Under the pieces are notes generated by a model. The model did no database searches, was not told the DNA's origin, and saw only the letters and a program-made list of their open reading frames with translations. The translations under genes and the position numbers were made by a program. 39,508 nt of DNA from a virus, in the IMG/VR virus record IMGVR_UViG_3300007734_000673, positions 1 through 39,508 of that record. One strand, written 5' to 3'. Below are positions 1 through 7,198 of this stretch, one piece after another. Numbering within the stretch: position 1 is the first letter of the stretch; each line of letters opens with the position of its first letter.

Positions 1-12
1 GGTCGTAAAAGG
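1..12. repeat. Terminal 12-bp direct repeat, left copy
   Basis: GGTCGTAAAAGG is identical to the last 12 bases of the window (39497-39508). This is what remains when a circular molecule is written linearly with a short overlap. It is also the length of lambda-type cohesive ends, and this phage has a lambda-type (GpA) terminase. The sequence alone cannot separate these readings. Confidence 0.7.
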
Positions 13-59
13 ACCGATCGTTCAATCTGTCAAAAATTTCTAGGTTCAACTCTACTACA

Positions 60-893
60 ATGACTAAGAAAAAACGGGAAGGGCCTGTCGTGTCTATCAT
101 CGAGCAGATCCCAACAACGGATCTCATTCCGTACGCGCGCAACAGTCGCACTCACAGTGACGAGCAGGTGGCACAGATCGCGGCCAGCATCCGAGAATTC
201 GGCTTCAACAATCCGGTGCTAATTGACGCTGAGAACACGATCATTGCCGGTCATGGTCGAGTGCTGGCCGCCGGTCGAATAAACCTTCAGACAGTTCCCT
301 GTCTTCGGTTGACGCATCTCACAGAGACTCAGAGACGAGCCTACGTTATTGCTGACAATCGGATCGCGTTGAACGCAGCATGGGATCAGGAGTTGTTGGC
401 CGTCGAACTAGCGGATCTTAATAGCGATGAATTTGACATGGGTCTGCTCGGGTTTGATGTTGATGAGTTGTCTTCATTGATGGGATTCGATGAACAAGCG
501 TCTGAAACGATAGGAGCCGACGGAGATGGCAAGTACACGAACAAAATCACTGCACCAGTATACGAGCCAAAGGGCGAGCGGCCACTAATTTCAGCTTTAA
601 TCGATCGAGACAAGACATTGAGCTTGATTGCGGAAATCGACATGTCTGAATTGCCGGAGGACGTTAAGGAGTTTATGCGTTTTTCTGCCGAACGTCACAC
701 AGTATTCAACTTCCGCCATATTGCGGAATACTACTGTCACGCAAATCCTACGCTACAAAACCTCATGGAGCGTTCAGGCATGGTCATTATCGACTTCAAC
801 AAAGCAATCGAATACGGGTTCGTGCATCTGACGGAGCGTCTCGGTGCACTGGCTGACATTGAGGAAGGAGACGCAGCCAATGGCGATGCGTGA
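60..893 (+). CDS. ParB-like nuclease-domain protein, phage DNA-modification type
   Basis: The N-terminal ~110 residues form a ParB/Srx-like domain: IPYARNSRTH, then IREFGFNNPVLID, the GHGR box at residues 64-67, and YVIADNRIAL. The C-terminal third carries a segment (KYTNKITAPVYEP, later ERHTVFNFRHIAEYYCHA) that I associate with phage ParB-type proteins next to DNA modification genes. The family can bind or nick DNA or hydrolyse nucleotide; the activity of this copy is unknown. ATG 60 has only a weak ribosome site. GTG 90, preceded by GGAAGGG, is in frame and may be the real start. The 3' end overlaps the glycosyltransferase gene by 14 bases, so the two are probably translated together. Two further ParB-domain proteins occur at 5143 and 25416. 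Confidence 0.8.
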   Translation: MTKKKREGPVVSIIEQIPTTDLIPYARNSRTHSDEQVAQIAASIREFGFNNPVLIDAENTIIAGHGRVLAAGRINLQTVPCLRLTHLTETQRRAYVIADNRIALNAAWDQELLAVELADLNSDEFDMGLLGFDVDELSSLMGFDEQASETIGADGDGKYTNKITAPVYEPKGERPLISALIDRDKTLSLIAEIDMSELPEDVKEFMRFSAERHTVFNFRHIAEYYCHANPTLQNLMERSGMVIIDFNKAIEYGFVHLTERLGALADIEEGDAANGDA

Positions 894-1767
894 AGACTTC
901 TGTGTGTTCATCCTGACTCACGGCAGACATGATCGGGTTCACACATATAACACGCTACTAAAGGCAGGCTACACTGGCAAAATCTACATCGTTATCGACG
1001 ATGAAGACAAGACAGCGGAGGAATACCGAAAGCGATTTGGCGACAAGGTGATTCAGTTCTGCAAGGCAGACGTCGCTAAGTGGACAGATGACGGGGACAA
1101 CTTCGGAATTCGCGGAGTTGTCTATGCTCGGAATGCCTGCTGGGGGTTGGCGCAAAGCGTGGGTGCCAAGTTGTTCATTGTGCTCGATGATGACTACACG
1201 CATTTCAATCTTAGATTCAAGTCAAACGGGCAAACGTGTACCGGGATGATCAAGAGCACAATGGATGATACGCTAAACGAAATGCTGGGGTTTTATCAAT
1301 CAACCACAGCGGCATCGATAGCGATGTCGCAGGGTGGTGATTGGATTGGGGGAGGGACTCCGGACAAGCGGCGACTCTCACGGAAGGCGATGAACACATT
1401 CATCTGTTCCACGGAAAGGCCGTTTAAGTTTTATGGGCACATCAACGAGGATGTAAACGCATATGTGACGGAAGGGAGAAAGGGCGTGTTGTTTTTCACC
1501 GTCATGCAGGCGTTCGTCAATCAACCGGATACGCAAACGCAAAATGGAGGTCTAACAGAGTTTTATCTTGATGTCGGCACCTACGTGAAATCGTTTTACT
1601 CGGTCATGTACGCGCCGTCATGTGTGAAAATCGGTCAGATCGGAGATCCCCGTGATCCGCACTATCGCATTCATCACAAGATCAACTGGAATAAGGCTGT
1701 CCCGAAGATCCTTCGTGAGCAGCACAAAGTCGGTTATTCTCCATGCCCGAAATTTGCTGATAATTGA
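880..1767 (+). CDS. TET-associated-type glycosyltransferase (TAGT-like)
   Basis: This 295-residue protein matches my memory of the phage TET-associated glycosyltransferase family, predicted to add sugars to modified bases in phage DNA. Visible landmarks are FILTHGRHDR near the N-terminus, IYIVIDDEDKTAEEY, VVYARNACWGLA, a metal/nucleotide-sugar type VLDDDY around residues 101-106, GHINEDVNAY near 190, and a C-terminal RIHHKINWNKAVPKILRE. The start chosen is ATG 880, nine bases after GGAAGGAG; an upstream GTG at 844 lacks this spacing. It overlaps the ParB-like gene. No TET/JBP dioxygenase is visible in the window, so the base it would glycosylate is unknown. A fragment of a cytosine-5 methyltransferase follows directly. 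Another DNA-directed glycosyltransferase role is the main alternative. Confidence 0.7.
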   Translation: MAMREDFCVFILTHGRHDRVHTYNTLLKAGYTGKIYIVIDDEDKTAEEYRKRFGDKVIQFCKADVAKWTDDGDNFGIRGVVYARNACWGLAQSVGAKLFIVLDDDYTHFNLRFKSNGQTCTGMIKSTMDDTLNEMLGFYQSTTAASIAMSQGGDWIGGGTPDKRRLSRKAMNTFICSTERPFKFYGHINEDVNAYVTEGRKGVLFFTVMQAFVNQPDTQTQNGGLTEFYLDVGTYVKSFYSVMYAPSCVKIGQIGDPRDPHYRIHHKINWNKAVPKILREQHKVGYSPCPKFADN

Positions 1768-1819
1768 TCAAACGCGTTTTTTAAGAAAACTGTCTGCAAT
1801 TGCAGGGTTTTTTACTCAC

Positions 1820-1993
1820 TGGAATCAATGCCGCACACTTACATTCCGCAAGTATAAACGACTCGGCAGCTTCCCAGACGATTACCACGCCAAGACAGAC
1901 AAGATTGGCAAATACATGATTAGCATGAGCGTACCGCCTCGCATGACTGAGGTAATCGCCCGTGCTGTAATAAACAAATGGTTGAGCCTATGA
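1820..1993 (+). pseudogene. C-terminal remnant of a DNA cytosine-5 methyltransferase
   Basis: The frame ending at 1993 reads RTLTFRKYKRLGSFPDDY, then IGKYMISMSVPPRMTEVIAR. This corresponds to the end of cytosine-5 methyltransferases: the LT..E..RL.SFPDD segment (motif IX region) and the motif X-type G..M..SVPP..M. Motifs I, IV, VI and VIII are absent because the upstream space is filled by the glycosyltransferase gene, which ends at 1767. No start codon with a ribosome site lies in frame just upstream. The remnant stop TGA (1991-1993) overlaps the next ATG (1990), so the ancestral methyltransferase was probably translationally coupled to that gene. I call it a decayed fragment. A recruited short peptide is possible but unsupported. 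Confidence 0.65.
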
Positions 1994-2325
1994 CAGAACT
2001 CCTGACAAATCCCCAAAATCGACGCAGCGACATCCGAATGATCGGAATGGCAATCCGTCAGGGTTGGAAGATACCGGAAGCCATCATGGATCAACTGCCG
2101 AAAGTTTTGGCGAATCTGGTTGTCAAATCCGAAGACGATCGAACGAAGATCGGGGCGGCACGCGTCTTAGTGGCCATGCACGGACAGAACCAGAATGAAG
2201 AGCCGGTCACGAAGTTTGTCGAACATCATCACGCTCATGAGCTGGGGCCTGTAACTGGAGAAAGCATTGACGAAAGACGGATTAGATTGCATCAGCAACT
2301 CGATCGACTCCGCAACAGAGACTGA
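1990..2325 (+). CDS. Conserved hypothetical protein upstream of terminase
   Basis: 111 residues. The core reads RSDIRMIGMAIRQGWKIPEAIMDQLP, followed by a helical segment with DDRTKIGAARVLVAMHGQN. I have seen this type of short helical protein just upstream of phage terminase genes, but I do not know its function. ATG 1990 overlaps the stop of the methyltransferase remnant (ATGA). An alternative in-frame ATG at 1978 has no better ribosome site. The 3' end overlaps the small terminase gene by 59 bases. No membrane segment or catalytic motif is visible. Confidence 0.6.
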   Translation: MTELLTNPQNRRSDIRMIGMAIRQGWKIPEAIMDQLPKVLANLVVKSEDDRTKIGAARVLVAMHGQNQNEEPVTKFVEHHHAHELGPVTGESIDERRIRLHQQLDRLRNRD

Positions 2326-2884
2326 CCTGCAAGCCATTGAGGCTGAGATACAGGCGTTGACGCAGAGTCATCAACGGCGATGGGTCGGCGAGACTCTCGG
2401 CGACATTGCCGAAGTATTTGGATTGTCTGTGCAGACAGTCAAACAGTGGCGGACAGAGACACCGGCGATGCCAGGCGAGCCGGGCAACTATCCGCTCAAG
2501 CCGATCATTCTGTGGCGACTGGCAAAATTATCTGGCAGCGATCTGGCGACGGCCAAGAAGCAACAAGATCTTGAACTAGGGCGGGTGCAACTCGAATCAA
2601 AGCAGCTTGAACTCGATCAAGAGCGAGGCCGGTTGCTCGATAGAACTGAAGTTGAGTTGTGGGCGGCAACGGCATTGATTGAAGCACGGGTGATGGTCAT
2701 GAGCCTTCCGGAAAAACTCTCAACATCAGCACCACCTGAGATGCGGGCTTTCATTCGCGAAGAGACAGATCGGCATTGTCGAGATGTTTTGACATCCTTG
2801 AGGCGTCGGCTAGAAATGGACGAGACAAATCAAACTGATCGCAACCAAATACCTACAGCCACCGGCGAAGATCCGGTCATCTGA
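2267..2884 (+). CDS. Terminase small subunit (Nu1-like)
   Basis: The protein would recognise phage DNA and hand it to the large terminase. An N-terminal helix-turn-helix is visible (LGDIAEVFGLSVQTVKQWR, residues ~43-61). A charged coiled-coil follows (KKQQDLELGRVQLESKQLEL) with the LLDRTEVE.W motif common in this family, then a helical C-terminus. The start is a TTG preceded by TGGAGA at a good distance. It lies immediately before the large subunit. Its last 70 bases overlap, in another frame, a stretch that reads like missing N-terminal sequence of the large subunit. Confidence 0.75.
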   Translation: MTKDGLDCISNSIDSATETDLQAIEAEIQALTQSHQRRWVGETLGDIAEVFGLSVQTVKQWRTETPAMPGEPGNYPLKPIILWRLAKLSGSDLATAKKQQDLELGRVQLESKQLELDQERGRLLDRTEVELWAATALIEARVMVMSLPEKLSTSAPPEMRAFIREETDRHCRDVLTSLRRRLEMDETNQTDRNQIPTATGEDPVI

Positions 2885-2906
2885 TTGGCTAGCCAAGAAC
2901 GTCACG

Positions 2907-4715
2907 ATGCCTGAGGGCACTGAGACGGGCGGGATGCCGTTTTCTCTCAAAGAATTCCCTCACGTTGACGGCGTTCTCGAATCGTTTGACGATCCAGACG
3001 TGCGGACGATCGTCCTTCAATGGGGGACGCGACTCGGCAAGACGACGACGTGTTTGAGTCTGATGGCCGAGCAGGCTGCGACGAATCCTCGTAACATGAT
3101 GTTTGCAAGCAGCACGGCGGCGGCTGCCGGTCGTGTTGTCGCGAGCAGGCTCTATCCGTTGTTCGATTCGACTGAGGGCGTACGATCGCAGCTGCTGCCG
3201 GATCATAGGCGAAGCAAGCTCGATGTCAGAATGCACGCATGCCGGATCTTCATTGGCTGGTCAGGGTCTGAGACATCACTAGCGGACGTCGGGGCGTATT
3301 TCGGTGTTGCTAACGAAATCGACAAGTGGAGCGGATCGGCCAGCGACGAGGCCGACAGTCTGGCGTTGTTCCTCAATCGACTCAAAGGATTTACAGACCA
3401 CAAGATCATTCTCGAATCAACGCCGACAATTAAAGGTCGATCACGTATCGAACATTGGATGGGTCGAAGCAATCAACATTTACGCTGGGTGCCGTGTCCT
3501 CATTGCGGCGAATACCAGATGCTCGTCAAAGGGTCGTACGGCGTCACCGGCGGCATCAAGTGGGATCGTGATCCGGACGGCAACAGCGACGCAGATACAG
3601 CGTTTGTGTCGGCATGGTATGAATGCGTCTGCTGTTCAGGACGGATTGAAAACTTCCATCGTGTGGAGATGCTGCGGCGTGGGATCTGGGCACCGGATGG
3701 GTGCACGGTCTCGAAGGATGGCCAGCTAGTCGGCACGGCAATCAATGCCGGATCTGACGTGGTCGGATTCGGGCCGTTGCCATCGTGGTACGCACTCACC
3801 GAAACATGGGGGTCTTTCGCCAGGGCGTGGATTCGCGCTAAAAAACGGCCGAGAGATCTACAGGACGTGGTCAACAGTTACATGGCCGAGACGTGGGAGG
3901 TTCGCAAAACAAAGTCAACGCCTGAGCGGATCGTCGAGCGGATCACGGGCACGACACCGAGGGGCATCGTACCGGAGGATGGACTGTTCCTCACGGTCAC
4001 GGTCGATCGTCAAGCAGCCGAAGGCGGGTTCGTGGTGTACCTGGTCTTGGCTCATGGTGCTGATGATCGGTGCTGGGCTGTGCAGTGGGGCGTCTCGACG
4101 AAGCTGACGGATATCTGGTCCTCAATTGTGCGTGCGACGTATCCGCATGCTGACGGCGGTCAAGGCCTCGTGCCGGTCGCGATGATGGTAGACTCAGGCT
4201 GGAACACTCGAGATACCTATCAATTCTGTGAGACTCATCCGGGCGTCATGCCGTGCAAAGGGTCGTCAACAGACCTAGGGGGACTGCCGTACAAAGTCGT
4301 GGTGCTGTCGGATGGAGCCGGCGGGCCGGGTCGTCGTGAGCTGTTGCATGTGGGAACGGACTACTGGGAGACAGACGTTCAATCACGACTCGAAGACAAG
4401 CTGGCTGGCGAGCCTGGATCATTGACGTTGCCGGAGGGATCGGGGCGGGACATTGAATTTGTCGCGCAAATCTGCAACGGACAACTCAAGGACGTGCTAG
4501 ACTCGAGGGGCAACGCTCGCATGATGTGGGTGAAAAAAGAAGAAAGCCAGCCGAACGATTTTCGGGACTGTCTGCGATATGGATTGTGCCTAGCGAGAGC
4601 GTGGCTTGATGACAACGGCGGACAGATGCCGTTGAGAACACAGAGCACTAGACCGGAGCGAAGAATTGTCCACAGCGGCGAGAAGAGACCAGACGGGAGG
4701 TCATGGCATGAGTAA
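2907..4715 (+). CDS. terL: Terminase large subunit, GpA family
   Basis: This is the ATP-driven DNA packaging motor and nuclease. Evidence is the Walker A-type WGTRLGKTT at residues 39-47 (Lys45), the GpA-type follow-on FASSTAAAAGRVVASRLYPL, an acidic ANEIDKW, the ESTPTIKGRSRIEHW segment, and two Cys pairs (PCPHCGE, ECVCCSG) typical of this family. A C-terminal nuclease half holds MMVDSGWNTRDTYQFC. ATG 2907 is the first conventional start. The in-frame sequence 2814-2906 has no stop and reads PPAKIRSSDWLAKNV, resembling the usual GpA N-terminus. The true start may therefore be non-standard and further upstream. Confidence 0.9.
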   Translation: MPEGTETGGMPFSLKEFPHVDGVLESFDDPDVRTIVLQWGTRLGKTTTCLSLMAEQAATNPRNMMFASSTAAAAGRVVASRLYPLFDSTEGVRSQLLPDHRRSKLDVRMHACRIFIGWSGSETSLADVGAYFGVANEIDKWSGSASDEADSLALFLNRLKGFTDHKIILESTPTIKGRSRIEHWMGRSNQHLRWVPCPHCGEYQMLVKGSYGVTGGIKWDRDPDGNSDADTAFVSAWYECVCCSGRIENFHRVEMLRRGIWAPDGCTVSKDGQLVGTAINAGSDVVGFGPLPSWYALTETWGSFARAWIRAKKRPRDLQDVVNSYMAETWEVRKTKSTPERIVERITGTTPRGIVPEDGLFLTVTVDRQAAEGGFVVYLVLAHGADDRCWAVQWGVSTKLTDIWSSIVRATYPHADGGQGLVPVAMMVDSGWNTRDTYQFCETHPGVMPCKGSSTDLGGLPYKVVVLSDGAGGPGRRELLHVGTDYWETDVQSRLEDKLAGEPGSLTLPEGSGRDIEFVAQICNGQLKDVLDSRGNARMMWVKKEESQPNDFRDCLRYGLCLARAWLDDNGGQMPLRTQSTRPERRIVHSGEKRPDGRSWHE

Positions 4716-5004
4716 CAAACGCAAGCCGACACAGGCAGCACCGGACAAGATACCGGACAAGATGCCGGAGGTCATCGACGCAAAATCGGCAGATAGGATA
4801 CCGCAGCACCGGAGATGTCACATCTGCTGGGATAGGTGTCGAGGCGTCGGGACGGTTTATTCGACTCACGAAAAAACACAGTACTTAAAGTGTCGGCATA
4901 CGCTGACGGAGTTTCCGCCGTGCGGTCATACTTGGAGCGTTCAAACTCGATCTCACAATGCCGTCTTTGTCAATCACCGCTGGGTCGTCGTTGACGGTCG
5001 ATAA
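4708..5004 (+). CDS. Small zinc-ribbon protein
   Basis: 98 residues. A basic N-terminus with a repeated PDKIPDKMPE precedes a probable zinc ribbon: RCHICWDRCRGVG, then a C in YLKCRH, and PPCGHTW. The Cys/His spacing suggests one bound zinc. Small zinc-ribbon proteins near terminase genes are common in phages, and nucleic-acid binding is a reasonable guess. ATG 4708 follows GGGAGG and overlaps the last eight bases of the terminase gene. Function is unknown beyond the fold. Confidence 0.65.
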   Translation: MSNKRKPTQAAPDKIPDKMPEVIDAKSADRIPQHRRCHICWDRCRGVGTVYSTHEKTQYLKCRHTLTEFPPCGHTWSVQTRSHNAVFVNHRWVVVDGR

Positions 5005-5079
5005 TGCGAGTGCTAAGTTTGTCGAAGTGTCAACGGCGGTTGACCAATAAACCGATCATTGAGGGGCGACCCTCTACGA

Positions 5080-5128
5080 AACACCCAGATGAATCACCGC
5101 CGTGATTTGTCTGGGTTGTTTTCGTTTT
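5080..5128 (+). terminator. Rho-independent terminator before the ParB-methyltransferase gene
   Basis: AACACCCAGATGAATCA (5080-5096) can pair with TGATTTGTCTGGGTTGTT (5103-5120), using G-U pairs, around a short CCGCCG loop, and is followed by TTCGTTTT. A smaller hairpin GAGGG/CCCTC lies just upstream at 5070-5083. The position, 15 bases before the next ATG, could also make it an attenuator. Confidence 0.6.
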
Positions 5129-5142
5129 ATGAGGTTGTTTCG

Positions 5143-6384
5143 ATGGCAAAGCTCAAGGGACTTGCAAAAGACGACGAAGCCAAGATCAGCGTTCATCCGG
5201 CGGCGGACTTGTTCCCAATGCTGTCAGATACCGAGCTTGCAGATCTCGCAAAGGACATCAAGGAGCACGGCCTCGTACATCCGGTCGTGATGTTCAAAGG
5301 CGTGCTGCTCGATGGTCGCAATCGTCTGGCAGCGTGTAAGATCGCGGATGTGGAGCCATCGTTCATCGAATACGATGGAGACGATCCGGTTACATTTGTG
5401 ATCAGCGTCAACATCATGCGTCGACAACTCGATCCGAGTCAGCGTGCGGGTGTTGCCGTCCAACTCGAACCGATGCTCGCGATCGAGGCGAAGATTAGGC
5501 AAGGTCAACGCACAGACATTGTCGCAAATTTGCGACAATGTAATCACGGCAAGGCTAGCGATCAGGCGGCAACAATGGTTGGTGTCTCAGGGCGGATGGT
5601 GCAATATGCCAAGGCGATCAAGAATGCAGATCCCGAAGCGTTCAATCAAATCATGGCAGGCGAGGTGACAGTTAATAAAGTCTGGCACGGGATACAAAAA
5701 CGCAAGCGTGAGGCGATCAAGGTTGCGCAGAATAATCAAGTGGAGATTCGCGCAACGGTCACGATCGCAGAATGCACGGAGTGGCTAGCAACTCAAGAAC
5801 TGTGCGATCTACTGCTGACCGATCCTCCGTACTCAACGGACGTACCTGACATCCAATCGTTCTCCGTCAGTTGGTTGCCGATCGCACTCGCAAAGGTGAA
5901 GTCAACGGGCCGAGCCTACGTTTTTATCGGATCTTATCCCGACGAGCTGTTGGCTTATTTAACGGTGTCAAAATCAATCACGGCAATGAAGCTGGAGAAC
6001 GTGCTCGTCTGGACGTACCGGAACACGCTAGGGCCGATACCGAAAATCAAATACAAAAACAATTGGCAAGCGTGCCTGTATTTTGTTGGGCCGGATGCTT
6101 CACCGCTCAACTGTCCAGAGATGCTCGAACAATTCAGCGTTCAGGACATTAGTGCACCAGATGGCCGACAGGGCGACCGATATCATGAGTGGCAAAAACC
6201 GATGGAAATTGCGGAGAGATTCATTCGTCACTCGACGACCGTAGGGCAACTGGTGCTCGATCCATTCTCAGGCACAGGGACGCATCTACTGGCGGCGGCA
6301 AAACTTGGTCGAGTTGCACACGGCTGCGACATCAACCAAACAATGATCGACATCGCAGTTAAGAGAGGATGTCACAATGTTTGA
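5143..6384 (+). CDS. ParB-domain / DNA methyltransferase fusion (beta-class N4C/N6A)
   Basis: 413 residues. The N-terminal ParB-like domain includes ADLAKDIKEHGLVHPVVMF and LLDGRNRLAAC, followed by a helix-turn-helix-like stretch (ASDQAATMVGVSGRMVQYAKA). The C-terminal methyltransferase has catalytic DPPY at residues 227-230 and the AdoMet site DPFSGTGT at 373-380. This motif order is that of beta-class amino-methyltransferases, so the product should be N4-methylcytosine or N6-methyladenine. ATG 5143 has GAGG upstream; an upstream in-frame ATG lies inside the terminator. The gene contains a perfect 26-bp palindrome (5516-5541). It sits between terminase and portal genes, so it may mark phage DNA near packaging. 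Confidence 0.85.
   Translation: MAKLKGLAKDDEAKISVHPAADLFPMLSDTELADLAKDIKEHGLVHPVVMFKGVLLDGRNRLAACKIADVEPSFIEYDGDDPVTFVISVNIMRRQLDPSQRAGVAVQLEPMLAIEAKIRQGQRTDIVANLRQCNHGKASDQAATMVGVSGRMVQYAKAIKNADPEAFNQIMAGEVTVNKVWHGIQKRKREAIKVAQNNQVEIRATVTIAECTEWLATQELCDLLLTDPPYSTDVPDIQSFSVSWLPIALAKVKSTGRAYVFIGSYPDELLAYLTVSKSITAMKLENVLVWTYRNTLGPIPKIKYKNNWQACLYFVGPDASPLNCPEMLEQFSVQDISAPDGRQGDRYHEWQKPMEIAERFIRHSTTVGQLVLDPFSGTGTHLLAAAKLGRVAHGCDINQTMIDIAVKRGCHNV
5516..5541. repeat. Perfect 26-bp palindrome inside the ParB-methyltransferase gene
   Basis: The half-site ACATTGTCGCAAA is followed without spacer by its exact reverse complement. It encodes DIVANLRQC in the linker after the ParB domain. A perfect palindrome of this length is not expected by chance in a sequence this size. 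It may be a protein-binding site or a strong RNA hairpin. Confidence 0.9.
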
Positions 6385-6901
6385 ATGGCAACAAGATAAC
6401 ATAGATTCTGCACACGATTTCAAGCGAGTCGTCTGGGATGTCATCAAGACGCAATGCGGCGGCGGAGTTCTCTATTCTTGCGAGAACAACGCATCAAAAG
6501 TTGCAGAATTATTAGACGTCAACTGCGGCATCGACTATCTGCAAGAGTTGTCATGTGGATTGCGAGGCATAGCGGTACGAATCCAGTGGGTTGACCTGGT
6601 GGGCTACGACACATTCACAATTCGTGCTTTGCGACCGAGTGGTTCAGAGACCGAAATGAATAAGCGTCTGCAAGTTGATCGCGGATTTATTAATCCGTAC
6701 TTAACTGTTCACGCATACATCAAGAAGCCGCGTGGAGTCGGAGATCTTGTGCAGGTTTTTGTCTGCAAGACATCGGAGTTGTACGCTTGCGTTCAAGCTG
6801 GCAAATACATCACACGAACCAACCCAGTTGACGGCGTTGAGTTTATCGCCGTTGATGTCTCCGACATCGTAGGTTGTTGGGTGTTTCGTAGCGACAGTTA
6901 A
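6377..6901 (+). CDS. Hypothetical protein
   Basis: 174 residues that I do not recognise. The protein looks soluble and of mixed alpha/beta composition, with no signal peptide, membrane segment or catalytic motif I can identify. ATG 6377 follows AGAGAGG and overlaps the methyltransferase gene by eight bases, so the two are likely co-translated. A link to DNA modification is suggested only by position. It ends 75 bases before the head-gene block. Confidence 0.6.
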   Translation: MFEWQQDNIDSAHDFKRVVWDVIKTQCGGGVLYSCENNASKVAELLDVNCGIDYLQELSCGLRGIAVRIQWVDLVGYDTFTIRALRPSGSETEMNKRLQVDRGFINPYLTVHAYIKKPRGVGDLVQVFVCKTSELYACVQAGKYITRTNPVDGVEFIAVDVSDIVGCWVFRSDS

Positions 6902-6952
6902 CGATGTTTTAGAGCGTCCACCAATCTAGCAATACTGGTAATGACGTAATGT

Positions 6953-6983
6953 TTGTCATGGCTTCAAATTGAGGCCATGACAA
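6953..6983 (+). promoter_or_regulatory. Hairpin covering the start codon of the gpW-like gene
   Basis: TTGTCATGGC (6953-6962) and GCCATGACAA (6974-6983) are perfect inverted repeats around an 11-base loop. The right arm contains the ATG at 6977. The structure could restrain initiation or act as an operator. The loop holds the only nearby GAGG. Confidence 0.5.
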
Positions 6984-7198
6984 CCTATGGCTCATCCGCA
7001 TCTGATCGACTGCTCGCAGTTCGCGAGGCGATCAACACGACGCTAACGGCGCAGAGCTACTCCGCTGCCGGGCGATCGAAGTCTATGGCCAGCCTCGGCG
7101 AGCTACGCAAGCTCGAAAAAGAGCTTATGGACGAGGCGTCGAACTCCGGCAACGGCTCGATGTGCAGCCTCGGCATGCAGCAGAGGTTCGGCCTATGA
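6977..7198 (+). CDS. Head-tail joining protein, gpW-like
   Basis: 73 residues just upstream of the portal gene, where lambda-type phages carry gpW. The pattern is typical: an N-terminal helix (ASDRLLAVREAINTTL), a small beta segment with SYSAAGRSKSMASL, and a second helix (GELRKLEKELMDEA). Such proteins complete the head before tail attachment. The stop overlaps the portal start (ATGA). The ATG lies within an inverted repeat. Assignment rests on size, position and helix pattern. Confidence 0.6.
   Translation: MTTYGSSASDRLLAVREAINTTLTAQSYSAAGRSKSMASLGELRKLEKELMDEASNSGNGSMCSLGMQQRFGL

Noticed and set aside
1-59. Promoter before the first ParB-like gene
   Set aside because: A TACAAT box overlaps the start codon at 56-61, but no -35 match lies at a workable distance.
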